Source: Lepiota brunneoincarnata
Lineage: Eukaryota; Basidiomycota; Agaricomycetes; Agaricales; Agaricaceae
Reading direction: 5' to 3'
NCBI GenBank assembly: GCA_023014365.1
Contig: JAEBUN010000043.1
Span: forward strand, 1-64,000
DNA length: 64,000 nt
Shown: positions 29,280 to 41,221 of the stretch, in pieces
Layout: every line of letters starts with the position of its first letter
Numbering within the stretch: position 1 is the first letter of the stretch
Translations under genes and position numbers: made by a program
The notes under the pieces: generated by a model
What the model saw: the letters and a program-made list of their open reading frames with translations, nothing else
What the model was told of the DNA's origin: nothing
The model's database searches: none

Positions 29280-32200
29280 ATTGCTGTTAAGTTGATGTTC
29301 TTCTTTATACTCTTCCAAGTATTCATCGGCATTGTTGTGGAGATCTTCTTCAGATATCCATTGGTTCTCCATGTGGGAGTATCCTTTCCAATGTACATAG
29401 TATTGGAGTTTTCCATGATAATGGCTGGTGATTGAGAATAGCTTCTATTTCGTATTCTTCTTCTTCATTGATGATGTCTGGTGGTGGTGGCATCAGATGA
29501 GGTCCGTATGCTTCTGTTTCATTGTATGGGGTTAGGAGGTTTTGGTGGAACACTGGATGTATCTTCCATTTGATCAGGAGTTTTAATTTGTATGTGAGTG
29601 GCGATAAGACTTCCGAGATAAGGAAAGGTCCTAGTCTTTTTGGGGATATTTTATTGGAGATGAAGGGGAAGTTTGAGGTTCTTGGCTTCTAGCCATACTT
29701 TTTGACATGTTTCAAGGGGTTTGACACTTCTTCTGGTTCTTTGTTTCATAATATCGGCGGAGAGTTGATGTGCCAGTGTGTGCTTCTTTTCTGGCGTCAT
29801 CAAGGAGTCTGATGCATTCATCTACTGATGGAAAGTTCGAAGTTTCCATTACTGTGGGTATCGGTGGGGGGTTATATCCCATGATGAGTTCAAATGGGGA
29901 TTTCTGCCTTGAGGCATGTATTTTGGAGTTGTGTGTGAACTTGGCAATAGGGAGGGTTTCTGACCAGTCGAGGGGATTCCTGGTGCAGTATATGGCAAGA
30001 TAGGTCTTGATTTCTTGGTTGTATCATTTGGTGGAACCATCTGTCTGGGGATGGTATGCAGTTGAAAATGCTTGTTGGATATTTAGGTGTTTAGCTAGCT
30101 CTCAGAGGGAGTTGGTGGCAAATCTGGGGTCTCAATCTGATATGATTTTGTCAGGTAATCCAAACCTAGTGAAGACTTTTTCTATTAATAGTCGTCCGAT
30201 GTCAGTCAGCATTTGATTGATCTGAGGTTGGGATGAAAATTACCCCCTTTGTAAGGCCATGGTCCACCACAGACAATATCGCATTATGGCCGGCACTAGG
30301 TGGTAGACCAGTGATAAGGTCCCATGAGATTTGAGCAAATGGGTGCTTAGAAGATGATGGTGGGATCAGTTGGGTTGGTGCGCAATCCGGTCTGCGTATG
30401 ATTTTGTGCTGCTAACATTCTGGACAGCCTTTGACGTAGTTCTTTATGAACGTCAACATTCCTGGCCAATATATTTCTTTCTTGGCGAGGTGGTATGTTT
30501 CCTGTTCTCCAGGGTGGCCATGTGTAGGGTGGTCATGGTATCTTGTGATGACATCGCATCTGAGTTGGAGGTCTTCTGGAATGATGACACATTCCAAGAA
30601 CAGTGAGGAGTGGACCATTTAGGGGTCGGAACTGTTCCGAAGTCTTTATCAGTGGCGTTGGGGTGGGTTTCTTTCAGGAGTTTGAATGCTTCGGTGGTTC
30701 TAGCCTTGTATTTGGGTGATTCCGTTATTCTTTCTTGGAGTTCCATATCAACAGTGGCAATAAAGAGGGTGTTCTGGGAGTACTGTGATTAGATTTTGAT
30801 CTTCTATGTCAGCTGGTGGCAACAAAGAGGTTATTTGGAAGCATAGTGACGTCTTCATTATCATTATCCTCATCAGGGATGTGGTCTGGACATCTTGATA
30901 GAGCGTCTGGTGCAGGGATCTTTGATCCTGGGACGTGTTCCAGTTTGAAGTTGTAGTTGGCGAGGGTCTGGACCCATTGTGCTTGTTGGTGGTTAATTTT
31001 CTGGGGTTCACACCAGTATGTGAGGTTCTGGTGGTCTGTTCTGATGCGGACAGTATGGGGGCTGCCAAGGAGGTAGCGGTGCCATTCTTCAAGGGCTCAG
31101 ATAATAGCGAGGAGTTCCCTGTTGTAGATATCGTAATTGCATTCCACTGGTCCGAACATCTTTGAATAGAATGATACAGGTTTCTGTATTCCGTTGATGT
31201 CGTATTGGTATTGGACAGCTCCTGATGTGAATTTGGAAGCATCAGCTTCTATTTCAAAGGGTTTTGTGGAGTTGGGCATGAGGAGTACTGGTTCCTTTAA
31301 GAATTTGTTCTTGAGTGTTTCAAATGCTTTCTGTTGTTCTTCTTTCCATTCAAATTTGTTTGATTTGGATAGGAGTTGGTTCAGGGGTTTGGTGTGGTGG
31401 GAGTAGCTACGGATGAACTTCCGATAGAAGTTACAGAATCCGATGAATTTCTGAATGTGTCAGACTGTTTTTGGCACTGGCCAGTCTTCTATTCCCTTGA
31501 GTTTTCCAGGGTCCATTTTTATCTTGTCTGGTGTGATGATCATGCCGAGATATTTGAGTTGTTGTTTGTTGAACTTGCATTTTTCTGTTTTGAGGTAGAG
31601 GTCGTTTTCCTGCAGGATTTGCAGTACTTTTTCCATAAGTTGGTTGGTTTCTTCCTGGGTTTTACCTGTAGATTAGGATATCATCCATATAGATGATGAT
31701 TCCTCCTTTCTCCATTATTTTGGAGAATAACATGTCCATCATGTGTTGGAACATCACAGGACTGTTACAAAGTCCGAAAAACATGACAGTTGGTTTGAAA
31801 AGACCCATGGGAGTCTTGAACACTGCTTTCCATTGATCAGCCATCTTTGATTCTGACATTATTGTATCCTAGGTGGACATCAAGCTTAGTGAAGTACTTA
31901 GCTCCTTTGAGTTTATCCATGATAGAGGAAATCATGGGGATTGGGTAGGCATTTTTGATGGTGTGATCATTTAGATAACGATAGTCTTGGCAGGGATCAG
32001 AGGTCTCCTCCTTTCTTGGCAACAAAGAAGAAAGGTGATGCCATAGGGGATTTTGAGGGGTGGATGTACCCTTTTTGGAGGTTTTTGTCTATAAATTCTT
32101 TTAGTGCTTTTTCTTCAGCAGGTGCCACTTGATTAAGGTTTCATCGATTTTGCCTTTGAATGTCGGTTTTAGTTCGATTTTGTGATCAAACGTTCTTGAT

Positions 32201-32900
32201 GGTGGGAATCAGTTCGGATGCTTTCTTGTTGAATATTTTGGCCCATCAGGTGAATCTCTGAGGGATCTCAGGGTGGTTCTTTATTTGATTCCGGTTGTTT
32301 TCCTTTTTGATTTGCCGATTTTGTCGGGTTGTGTTGCTCATTGTGGAGCAGTTGTGGCATGTGTTGCTTTGGCATTTACTTCTAGTGGAGTTAGAAGCAT
32401 TGGGTTCATTTCTCTTTCTAAAGAGAAGGTGTCGAGGTCAACGTTTGACAGGTTGACAGTATTCTTCAGGGTTTTCCTCAGGGTTGAGAGGTTTTTCCGA
32501 CCATTATGTCCATGGTGATAGAGTTGAGTTTGACTGGGTCATCATAGGGTTCTGAGGAGTTTGGAAAAGTCCTGGTGATCGATTTGGGGTTTCCAAGAGA
32601 ATGTCTTGGTTTTCCAGTTGATGTCGGGATTGTATTGTTCCAACCAGGGAAATCCAATGATGAGATCCTTCTCACCAGTGTTTGTGACATATGCTTCTAG
32701 CATGCAATCTCTTCCATCAATGATGGTCCTGATTTTGATGTATTCATGGATTTTGCCATGTTGATTGTCAGTTCCATCAATGTTGCTGAGAGGGATTGGT
32801 TGGTCCAGCCATTTGGTTTGATAACCATGTCATTCAATGACTTTGTGGGATATGAAATTCCCTTGGGCTCCTGAGTCTATCAGGGCAGTGATGGCCATGG
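29280..32900 (-). pseudogene. G2-1 pol: protease, RT, RNase H, integrase, chromodomain
   Basis: Frames are broken by several stops and shifts. The protease region lies near 32,560-32,900. RT has KLDVHLGYNN and [12 protein letters not shown] (YMDD near 31,685). RNase H begins FEIEADASKFTSGAV. Integrase has the zinc region HDHPTHGHPG...CPEC. A chromodomain follows near 29,290-29,500 (EEEEYEIEAILNH, then YIGKDTPTWRTNGY in a shifted frame). Chromodomains of this element class guide integration to modified histones. Inactive copy. Confidence 0.8.
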
Positions 32901-33287
32901 GTTTTGATGTCCGTTCACTCCAAATCTCAATGGGTAGGTGTAGGGATTGTTTATTCAGGGGAGAGTCGTAGTTGTACAGAGTTTATCGAGAAAGTGTCCA
33001 TCTGAGAGTGAGAATATATAGTGTCCTTCTGGGAACGAGCAGGGGTGCATTCAGGTCTGTGTTCCATTTCAAAAATCCTAGGAAGGGACAGCATCTCCAG
33101 GTCTTTGGCTAGCGCAGAGTGGAGTTCCTGTTGGAGTTCAGGGTTGAGGTCGTCGACCATTTGGCGCATCTGAGATGCAACTTCTGCGACTGCAAGGGAG
33201 TACTTGTGTTGCAGTGATTGTTGGGCGTTCCAGGTTTGGGAATCCGGGACGAGTGTTTTGTTGTCCTGGGAAGGGATGGTTGGGGTT

Positions 33288-34262
33288 TCACGCAGGGCAA
33301 GGGGGATTAGTGCGCATTCCTGGGAAGTGTTTTGCTTGAGAGGGTTGAGGGCATTTGCTAACCCAGTGGTCTTTAGCTCTGCATCGGAAGCATTCTTGGT
33401 TCTGATAGGCTTTAATTTGTTGTCCAGTGACAATGGCATCTAGCTCCAAGGAGTCTTGAAGGTCTTCTTCAGCATAGTCCAGTTGAGGGATTTCTGGGTA
33501 AGGATCTTTGTATCCTTCTTCCATTGTGGCATGGTCTATTTCCATGGCATGTGGGTCACATGGTGTGAATTGTGGAGTGTTGCTCCTTGGGTAGAATTGT
33601 GTGTAGGGCACATTGTTGTTTGGATGGTTTGGTCCACGGTTGGGTTGGTATTGGTTCCTTTGAGGGAACATGTATTTCTGGGGGTGCTGTAGAGGGCATT
33701 GATTTGGTGGAAGTTGTTCGTCGAGTTTATTTGCTTGGATGTACCAAGTGGTGATAATTGTTGGAGGGTTTTCCGATTTGTCAATCTTCATGGCAATACG
33801 GCGATCAATTGCCTTGCAGTATAGATCAATTAGGGTGCAATCTTCGTTGAGTCCGGATTGACGGACAAGTTCCTTGAACTGAGAGTTGAATTCAGTCATT
33901 GGTTTACCTGCTTGATGCAGGGTTTGGAGTTTGGTATGCACATACACATGTTCATCTGCTGGGGTGAAGTCGGCCCTGAGTTGGGTGGTGAAGTTGTCCC
34001 ATGACTCCATGGCTATGGGTTGTCCCTGTTGGGTTTGGGCGTTCCTCTCATGGAGGTATTGTCTGGCCCAGGCTCGGGCATCTCCTGATTGCATTGTCAA
34101 GAGGACAAATAAGGTCCTGGCAAGGTCATTGTTGTATGTGGTTGCATTAGCGAGCACGTAAACTTCACATTGGAAGATCCAGTCTTCAAATAGTCTTCTA
34201 GTTCCATCAAAGGCAATGGGTTTGAGGAGTCCTAACTCCTTTGGGTTTTGTGCAGCAGCCAT
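33288..34262 (-). pseudogene. G2-1 gag with CCHC knuckle
   Basis: 324 codons from ATG at 34,262 (MAAAQNPKELGLLKPIAFDG). The capsid region includes FEDWIFQCEVYVLANATTYN, RAWARQYLHERNAQ and FKELVRQSGLNEDCTLIDLY. The nucleocapsid knuckle is CFRCRAKDHWVSKC. The frame ends at 33,288. In G2-2 the same frame continues further towards protease, so this stop is probably damage. Confidence 0.85.
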
Positions 34263-34379
34263 TATTTGTAGTTGTCCGGGTGGCAGGCAGCGGTGGTGGT
34301 GTTGGTGGTTGTGTTGGTCGTAGGGGAGGAGCTGGTAGGGCTAAGGGTATTGTTGGCAGTGGGTAGTGCAGGGTGGTTG

Positions 34380-34993
34380 TGGATCAGGATTTGATTGGTT
34401 GTTCGTCTGTTATATAGATGTCTGAGTCTTCATCTGTTGGAGGTTTTCCTTGATCTACTGCGTATTCATGATGCGTAAGTAGGTTTTCTTCTGATTGGGA
34501 AAGTTCTCTTGGTTGTTTGAGGGGCGTATTTGAGCTTTTGGAGCTCAAAGTCTTTTAATGGGTTTACTTTGGCTTGATATTTTTCAGCTTCTTTACGTTT
34601 CATTTCTTGTCATTCATAATGTTCTTTTAATTCTCTTTCATGTTGTATTCTTTGTCATTCTGCTAATTCTTCAGCAAAGCTTGTTTGTGTGCATGTGGAT
34701 GTGGATGCATGTGGGGTAGGTGAGTTGAATGGGGATGGGGGGTAGAATGGCGATGGTGTTTGTGTGGGTAGAGGGTTTCTTCTGGGATCTGGATTTGGGT
34801 TCCTGATCCTGAGATTCTGGTTCTTGATTTGGGAGGAGGTGATAGGGATTCTTGGGCCAAGAATTTTTTTGATGGCATGGTGGCAGCTGTCTAGCAATTG
34901 ATTATTGCTAGAAGTATGAAGAATTGGGTGGCGATTATGGATATTCCTGAGTACAGGTTCCACAATCTGACGACACAGCAGTGGCAAGGGCAT
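34380..34993 (-). pseudogene. G2-1 leader ORF, Pro-rich then charged
   Basis: Minus-strand sequence between 5' LTR and gag. One frame starts MPSKKFLAQESLSPPPKSR at 34,878; overlapping frames are also open for about 110 codons. The intact counterpart in G2-2 (54,342-54,878) has a Pro-rich N-terminus and a Glu/Arg-rich helical middle. Here the part after 34,660 is frameshifted. It may be an extra N-terminal gag-precursor ORF. No family recognised. Confidence 0.45.
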
Positions 34994-35271
34994 GTGATGT
35001 GTTCGAGTTCTAGGGTGATTATTTGGTAGGTGATGAGGGTGGCAGTTGTCGTGAAGACAAATATGAGGAGGTAAGCCAGGTCAGGCTGGCAGGAGTGGGA
35101 TGGGGGATAGGAACATAGCAACAGCTACAGAGAATGTCGCAATTGGCGACACAGAGTACCTTGACTGCATTCAGTACGTTGGAAGAGTCAACAGAGTACC
35201 TTGACTGTGTTCAGTACATTGGCAGAGCAGAGGACGAGCAGAGGATAAGCAGCAAGAGTATCTTAGTGTTT

Positions 35272-35690
35272 TGTTACCTGGGTTAGGGGTTTGCTCTTAA
35301 GTAGCACAGCATTCAACACAGGATGTCTATACAGACTTGGTCCTGTCCTACTAGGCAGTGACTTGGAGACAACGGTAGCACTATAGTCCAGCCAGTTTTA
35401 AGGGCAAAGAGGTATAGGAGGCAAGAACTTTATAACACTAAGATAAGGATACAAGGGTATGGACAGTATCCTTATATACTACTATGTGTGGCTATGCTCC
35501 TACTATATATATCTGGACCCAGGTAAGTGAGTCATATCCTTATCTATCTAAGTATAGATTGTTCTGATGGTACTTCTGATTGTCTCAGGATGACAGGTCT
35601 TCTATCTATTTATATACTTTGGGTGCTTCTGATAAGAGTTCCTTCTGGTGAGGCTTCTGATAAGGGGGTTTAAGGGGACTTCTGATAACA
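35272..35690 (-). repeat. G2-1 5' LTR
   Basis: A 419-bp LTR, TGTTACCTGGG to CTGATAACA, followed by TTAGT (35,691-35,695), matching the left target duplicate. The internal sequence next to it on the minus strand (AAACACTAAGATACTC) does not start with TGG, so a standard tRNA primer site is not obvious; self-priming as in Tf1 is an alternative. Confidence 0.9.
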
Positions 35691-35695
35691 TTAGT

Positions 35696-37432
35696 GGCCA
35701 AAACATGCTGACACATCTCCTCAACATGCCAAACATGTTTTGCCAAAGCCTGAGCTCAATATCCTATCAACTTGGCTGTGGTTAAGTACTTATTCAGTAA
35801 TTGTACTAGCCAAGTGGCTTCTTTGACATCCAGAGGTAGCATTGGGTGTGCTCCAGGTTACCAAAAAGTATGGGGAACACCCCATTCCTTTTCTAATGGT
35901 TATCCGATCTGCCCACATAATGTGCGGTAGGTGCCAATACCACTTTTTGATGTCTTCATCTGTAGCTTTATACAACATTTGTTGCACAGTCCCAGTGGGG
36001 TCTCTCAATAATCCCATTTGCTTTGGAATTGTAGGGAGATATCATTACTCCCTTTATCCCATACTTTTCTTCCAGCCATTGAACAGCTTTCTTAAATGGA
36101 GAACTGTTGTCCATGACAATCTTCACTATACAGCCCCATCAGCAAATGAATATCTTCAAATAACCACTGCACAATTGAACTAGCATTCTCTTTTCTCAAA
36201 GCTTTGGCCTCCATCCAGGATGACAGTCCACACCTTGCATGCACAATGTAACTACAGCCATTAGAACTTGGTGTCATATGTAGCATGTCCACATGTAGCA
36301 CTTGGAATATTGACAGTGTGGGTGTTACTATTGGCGGCATCTCAATGATCACCTTTTGCTGTTGCTGGCATAGATGGCACAATTGCACATACCAAGCTAC
36401 TGTCAGCCTTCAACTTCTGGCCACCAGAACCTCTGCAGTTATAAGCTTAGTGGTTGCGTATATTCCTCTGTGCCCTAGGAAGTTGTGGCTGGCTCGCAAC
36501 ATATATATATGCTGCTCCTTATCCACTACTAGCTGATGTTGACCACTAGGACTCATCCTATACAGTCTCCCCTCTTCATCCAAGAAGAAATGCTCCACCA
36601 TATGTTTAAGCTTACACAGATCCGGCTCAGCCAAGCCTTCAGCTGCACTACTGCCCCCTGTTTTCAGGTATTTCCTGACTTTGGGTATTCTCTCATCTTG
36701 TATTCATGCTGTATCTGTCCTGTGCAATTCATCATACACCTCCCCTATCTCAGTCAACTTTTCCTCTTTGAAATCTGGCACTAGCCTGACATCTGTCATT
36801 AAGCTTAGTACTTGTCGATGGTTTTCTGGGCATGCTGGGTCTTCTATAACCCTAAGCTTAGCCTGTTGTTCATCCAAGTACTCTTCCTGAGCTTGATCCA
36901 GCTCATACTCAAAATCATATACATCATGTGCCAGATCCCTGGTTGAAGCCAGAGCGACTGTCAATCTCATCACAGAAAGCCTCCAAGGGTAAAGGATCTG
37001 TGGCTCCTGGATCTTCTTTAATTAACTTGAACTCTTCTCCCTCATCCTCAGATCCATCAGTCGAAGCGACAGGCTGTCTCATCACCTGGGATAGTAGCAT
37101 CTCCTGGACAGTCTATCTGGCCCAAATGTCTTCCCTTCTTTGTGTACTAGCATGAAGTGGAACAACCTAATGAAGTCCACCCAATGGTTTACAGTAGCGT
37201 TTGGGAGCTTCCCTGGGTTGTTTAACATCCCAAAGAGAAACTTTGCATCAGTTTCCACTACTAGGTTTCTTGATCCCCACAATAAATATTTCTCTTGCGC
37301 CAGCACCATTCTCAAGCCACATAGCTCTTGCTTGGGCTGAGAATACCTCTGCTGTCTCTTGTCCAATAATATTGACCCAAACTTCACATAATGTATAAGC
37401 TTAGCATCTTCTCCATCTCTCTGATATATGTA
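35696..37432 (-). pseudogene. G1-B pol piece: integrase and RNase H
   Basis: The continuation of G1-B pol after G2-1. Integrase fragments HVDMLHMTPSSNGCSYIV and ASHNFLGHRGIYATTKLI are readable, followed rightwards by VETDAKFLFGMLNNPG and the RNase H part ending YYIYQRDGEDAKLIH at the S3 edge (37,432). Compared with copy A it keeps Arg where A has TGA (PENHRQVLSL) but has its own frameshifts. TAAGCTTA at 36,442, 36,607, 36,800, 36,853 and 37,396 corresponds one to one with copy A. Confidence 0.82.
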
Positions 37433-37437
37433 GTATC

Positions 37438-38002
37438 TGTAAGGGGAACTCCGGGTCAATGCCCACAACCACAAATTCGGAATTCCAATCCCCAGACTCC
37501 CTACCTTCGGAAATCTAATCCCCAACCTCCCTGCACTTGGAAATGCGATTCCCAGCCTTCCAATGCTTGGAAATCCAATGTCCAGCCCTCCTGCACTTGG
37601 AAATCCGACTTCCAGCCCTCCTGCACTCAGAAATATGATTTCCAGCCTTCCTGGGCCTGGAAATCTGTCCCCCCACACCCCAGCACTCAGAATTCCCTCC
37701 TACACCCCTCTGACGCAGATGCAAACCCTCACTGGCAGTGCATGACCCTAACCCAAGCCCATTCCCAACTATACTTACTTTAGGCATCCCTGACACCTCA
37801 CAGCCATTTATGTAGAGTAGATTACTCAACTCGGACCTTATGGCAGGTAGTATAAGTAGTGTAGGTGAGCTCAGCGAAACCTTACTTGATTCTCTAAGGT
37901 TTCTCCCTGCTCAGGTATGTACTTAGTAGAAGTCCAGGAAATAATACTAAGGTTTCTCCCTGCTCAGCTGATGCAACAGCAGGCAACCAGGTCACCCTTA
38001 CA
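37438..38002. mobile_element. solo LTR S3 containing a 30-bp minisatellite
   Basis: 565 bp with ends TGTAAGGGGAAC...ACCCTTACA, flanked by GTATC at 37,433-37,437 and 38,003-38,007. Copy A has the empty site near 14,743-14,757. The block 37,476 to about 37,705 has about eight imperfect 30-bp units (consensus like TTGGAAATCCAATCCCCAGC...). The sequence TAAGGTTTCTCCCTGCTCAG is repeated near 37,897 and 37,950. Confidence 0.85.
37476..37705. repeat. 30-bp minisatellite in S3
   Basis: About eight units of exactly 30 bp. Because 30 is a multiple of three, the minus strand reads as degenerate ten-residue repeats (of the type AGGLEVGFPS). I treat this as a by-product of the repeat, not as a gene. Confidence 0.8.
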
Positions 38003-38073
38003 GTATCCCACCGCCCTCCATGAGGTATCCACAGCTACTACTATGGGTTGTTTACTTGGGAATTCAGGATTCC

Positions 38074-38537
38074 TGTTAGGGCAACCTGGGGGGCCTCAAT
38101 AGCTTAGGGGGAGCTGAGGAGACACTGCAGGAGTATCCTAAGTCTTATTAATCTGTAAGTTAAGTACAGAGCACATACCTGCAGGGGTATCCTAAGAGAA
38201 TAGGATAGAGAAACCCCTGCAGGTGAAACTATGTATATATATGACTTATATAATCAATATAAGTTGAACCAAACCCTGGCTGTGGTGTCTGGGTGCTACA
38301 CAAAGGGCAATCATAGTTGAAACCAATGTGAGGAGTAAGGGTGGCTGTCTAGGATCTACAGGAATAAATGAGGGCAGAAGGAGGTTAAGGAAAGTGTGGA
38401 GAGTGAAGGAAAAGGTTCATCTGGTCAATGAGGGGACATCTGGGGTATTTTGACTGTGCATGGGGCTTAAGCGTTTAAAAGGGGGGATATACAGTGTGTT
38501 GGGAGTGTTGCTGGGGTGTTTGGGGTGTCCCCTTACA
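38074..38537. mobile_element. solo LTR S4
   Basis: 464 bp with ends TGTTAGGGCAACC...CCCCTTACA, flanked by ATTCC (38,069-38,073) and GTTCC (38,538-38,542); copy A reads GTTCC at the empty site. The inner sequence has CCTGCAGG-rich stretches (CTGCAGGGGTATCCTAAG twice near 38,125 and 38,180). The termini resemble S3 and S5 (CCCTTACA / CCCTAACA), but the interiors differ. Confidence 0.82.
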
Positions 38538-38542
38538 GTTCC

Positions 38543-40236
38543 TGGTCAGGAAACAGTGCTGAATCACATCTTTCAGCTCTTGCTGCACTTTCCAGTTCAT
38601 TTTCTCTCCCATTCAAACTCTTGTCCCTTCTTAAGCTTTTTGTATAGAGGTGCAGCAAATGGCTATAAACTTTGGGATATGATTCCTGCAGTGCATAGCT
38701 GTTCCTAGAAAACCCCTTAGCTCTGAGACATTCTTGCAATCCCCCCATCTTAATATTTTTCTGATGGTGTCTGTGGTGGGCAACCAGTCCTTTATAGGAG
38801 CATTCAAAACCCACTACAGGTGATTTCATCAGCAGCAGATAGTTGTCTTGGGCCCAGAGAAGGTTCCCACTATGTATTTCATCCTCTGCAGAACCTTATT
38901 GACCATCTGCATGTGTTCCCATACAAATCATCGGATCCCTGGGTTCTCTTTCAATGTCTCTTCAGTGCCATCTGGCAACTCATATCTAGTTTTCAGGTCC
39001 TCTGATAGGAACATCATCTATGTATGGCATCATGTATTCTAGTATCTCACTGGCTAGGATCACTGTTACATTCTCATGAAATATAAGCACTGAATTGGTC
39101 CATCCCATGGGCAGCAGTCACTAAACGTAGCACTCCAAAAGGTGTCTGGAACATTGTTAAGTCCCTGAGACAACTCCACTAACAATCACTCATCATAGCC
39201 AACATACAGGTCCAGAATGCCTCTGCAAGCTCTGCCTGCAAAGTGCATTGCCAAATCTTCCATTGCTGGCAGCAGTCCTGAATGTGCTATTGTCACTCTG
39301 TTCAGTGGTTCCAAGCTGTGTACCAGTCTCAAGCTTTTTCCATCTTTCTTCACCACACAGAACCATCTGGATCTATAGGATGAGTTCGATGGCTCGTATA
39401 CACCAGCACTAATCTTTCTCTTTATAATGGCACAGACTTCATCATATATTGCTGGTGGAATCGGAATGGGCTTCTCAACCCATGGAGTATGTTCTACTGT
39501 CAGTATCTTGATTGGTGGGAAGAAATCCTCCCTAAAACATCCCCTCTCCTCATCTGTCCATGCGAATGCTTTTTGTTGAAGCATCATGACCTGGTGCATC
39601 AGTTTTCTTTCTTCTGGCCACAAGAAATCCCCTGCATGGGCTTTGTCCAGCTTAAGCTTATGCTCCTCAGTATATCTGCCTGTTGGGGCAAACTCTGGAG
39701 GATACATGCTAAGCTTAGGCATTTCTGCTAGCGGGTCCCCTTTTATTCCTTGTTTTATCCTGAATTTCTCTGGTAAATCACCCAACACTGGCCTCACTTT
39801 TAAGGTGACTGGTTTATATTTCTTCCCAGCCAGGCATTGTACCATATCTTCATCATCTTCTTCAGTTTCGAAGACAGTTATTCCCTGGTCCTTGGTGCCC
39901 TGCACATTGGCTATGCATCCTAGGCACAATAATGCCATTGCTTTATCTTCTTGTGGACAGTCCTCCTCGCATTATGGCTTGGTCAATGAACATTAGCTGT
40001 AGCTCGGCCTCCAAGAAGCTTCCCTTCACTAAGCTTAGTGTTTGTGTGACAACAGGGCCCTTCTCATCATCATAGTCTATTATACAAGCCACCTCTCCTT
40101 GTCCCTTAGTCAACTCATCAAGGTTTCTTGAAAATTTTGACTGTTTTCTCTAAGCTTAGGAGGATTATACTCTCCCCAAGCATAAGTTGGTAACACAGCC
40201 CTTTCTCTGGTATTCGGGTCCATAATAACCAAGGTT
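38543..40236 (-). pseudogene. G1-B reverse transcriptase
   Basis: Matches copy A 14,810-16,430. It contains VGFECSYKG, the YIDDVPI active site near 39,018, and a 250-residue readable frame 39,186-39,938 with VVKKDGKSLRLVHSLEPLNR and ACRGILDLYVGYDE. The VGYDE form (Glu) is closer to other gypsy elements than VGYDK in copy A. Several frameshifts lie between 38,543 and 39,180. Confidence 0.83.
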
Positions 40237-40370
40237 TGCTTGCCACTGGTGCTATTCCTGACTTCGCTAGCCGTCATTACATCAAATAGGTCATCCCAGC
40301 AGTACTCAATATGCAGGGTTATGAATGATGTGAACTTGCAAATAGATTGTGACTCCCCCGCAGGTAAAGC

Positions 40371-41210
40371 CTACATTCTTTGCCAATCCACAAGCCTTTT
40401 CAACCTGCCCATTTGCACTCTGCAGATTGATTGTAGTGTCTGGGTCCAAGAGACTTGACATGCAATCACTGCTTCCTGACTTATGGATATAATCTGTGAC
40501 CCACTATCTAGCAAGGCCTCTTCCTGCCGAATTCCATTTATCAGAGTTGGAACTACTCTCAACGGTTCACATTCTTTAGCAATAAACACTTGCCATCCCC
40601 TATCTCTTCTGGGAAGTGACTCCAAGTACTGCATGATTGGATCCTGAGCTACCCAGGCTTGGGTTGCTGAGCCTTCTTGGAGCACTGTATCATACTTCCG
40701 AGGGCCGTCTGCCAACTTCATTATCATGACCTGTACCAGCCCACTATTAATTTCCATATCTTCTGTATCATCATCCAAGGGCCCTAACTCCTGTTATTAT
40801 GCTTTGATTTGTGGGTACCCATGTTTCTCATAATTCACTCTCTATAGGCATTCCTGTATATTGGTGACAATGCCAGGTGTTCCCCATGCAATACTGAGGC
40901 TTCTTGCTTCAATACCCTGCTGAGTACTTCCTCAACATCAACATTCCTCCCTATAGGGGCCTGGTGTTTATATGCAGGCTCCTTCTTGGATGGTTCCATC
41001 CTTCTGACAGGCAGCGGTGGTACCTCAATGACCGGGCGCAGTGGTTTCACATTTCTATATGGTAACTCCCCTGCTGCTACACACATTGGTTTCTCTGTTG
41101 TCTGCTCTATTTCCTCATTTTCTGATTCTTCTGATTGCTCGGAATCTGACGTGTCCTCAGGAGTCTGTCCTCTGGCAAAGGTGACCTTCTTCTTCAGAGC
41201 CTGGCTCCTT
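40371..41210 (-). pseudogene. G1-B protease region
   Basis: Readable minus-strand blocks: EEALLDSGSQIISISQEAV (aspartic protease active site, DSG near 40,510) and the linker RRMEPSKKEPAYKHQAPIGR near 40,960. A frame change near 40,790 separates them. Same order as copy A. Confidence 0.75.
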
Positions 41211-41221
41211 CCTCGGACCCT

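Larger units (their letters stand above)
27693..35690 (-). mobile_element. chromovirus G2-1, complete with both LTRs
   Basis: A 7,998-bp Ty3/gypsy element on the minus strand, inserted in G1-B with duplication TTAGT (27,688-27,692 and 35,691-35,695). The LTRs are 27,693-28,112 (420 bp) and 35,272-35,690 (419 bp), TGTTACCTGGG...CTGATAACA. The internal order from the 5' LTR is Pro-rich leader ORF, gag, protease, RT, RNase H, integrase, chromodomain, zinc-knuckle ORF3. Its LTRs belong to a longer subfamily (about 420 bp) than those of G2-2 (about 385 bp). Confidence 0.93.

Noticed and set aside
37515..37829. Minus-strand ORF with ten-residue repeats (type AGGLEVGFPS)
   Set aside because: It is the translation of a 30-bp minisatellite inside solo LTR S3; the period is a multiple of three, so an open frame is expected by chance.
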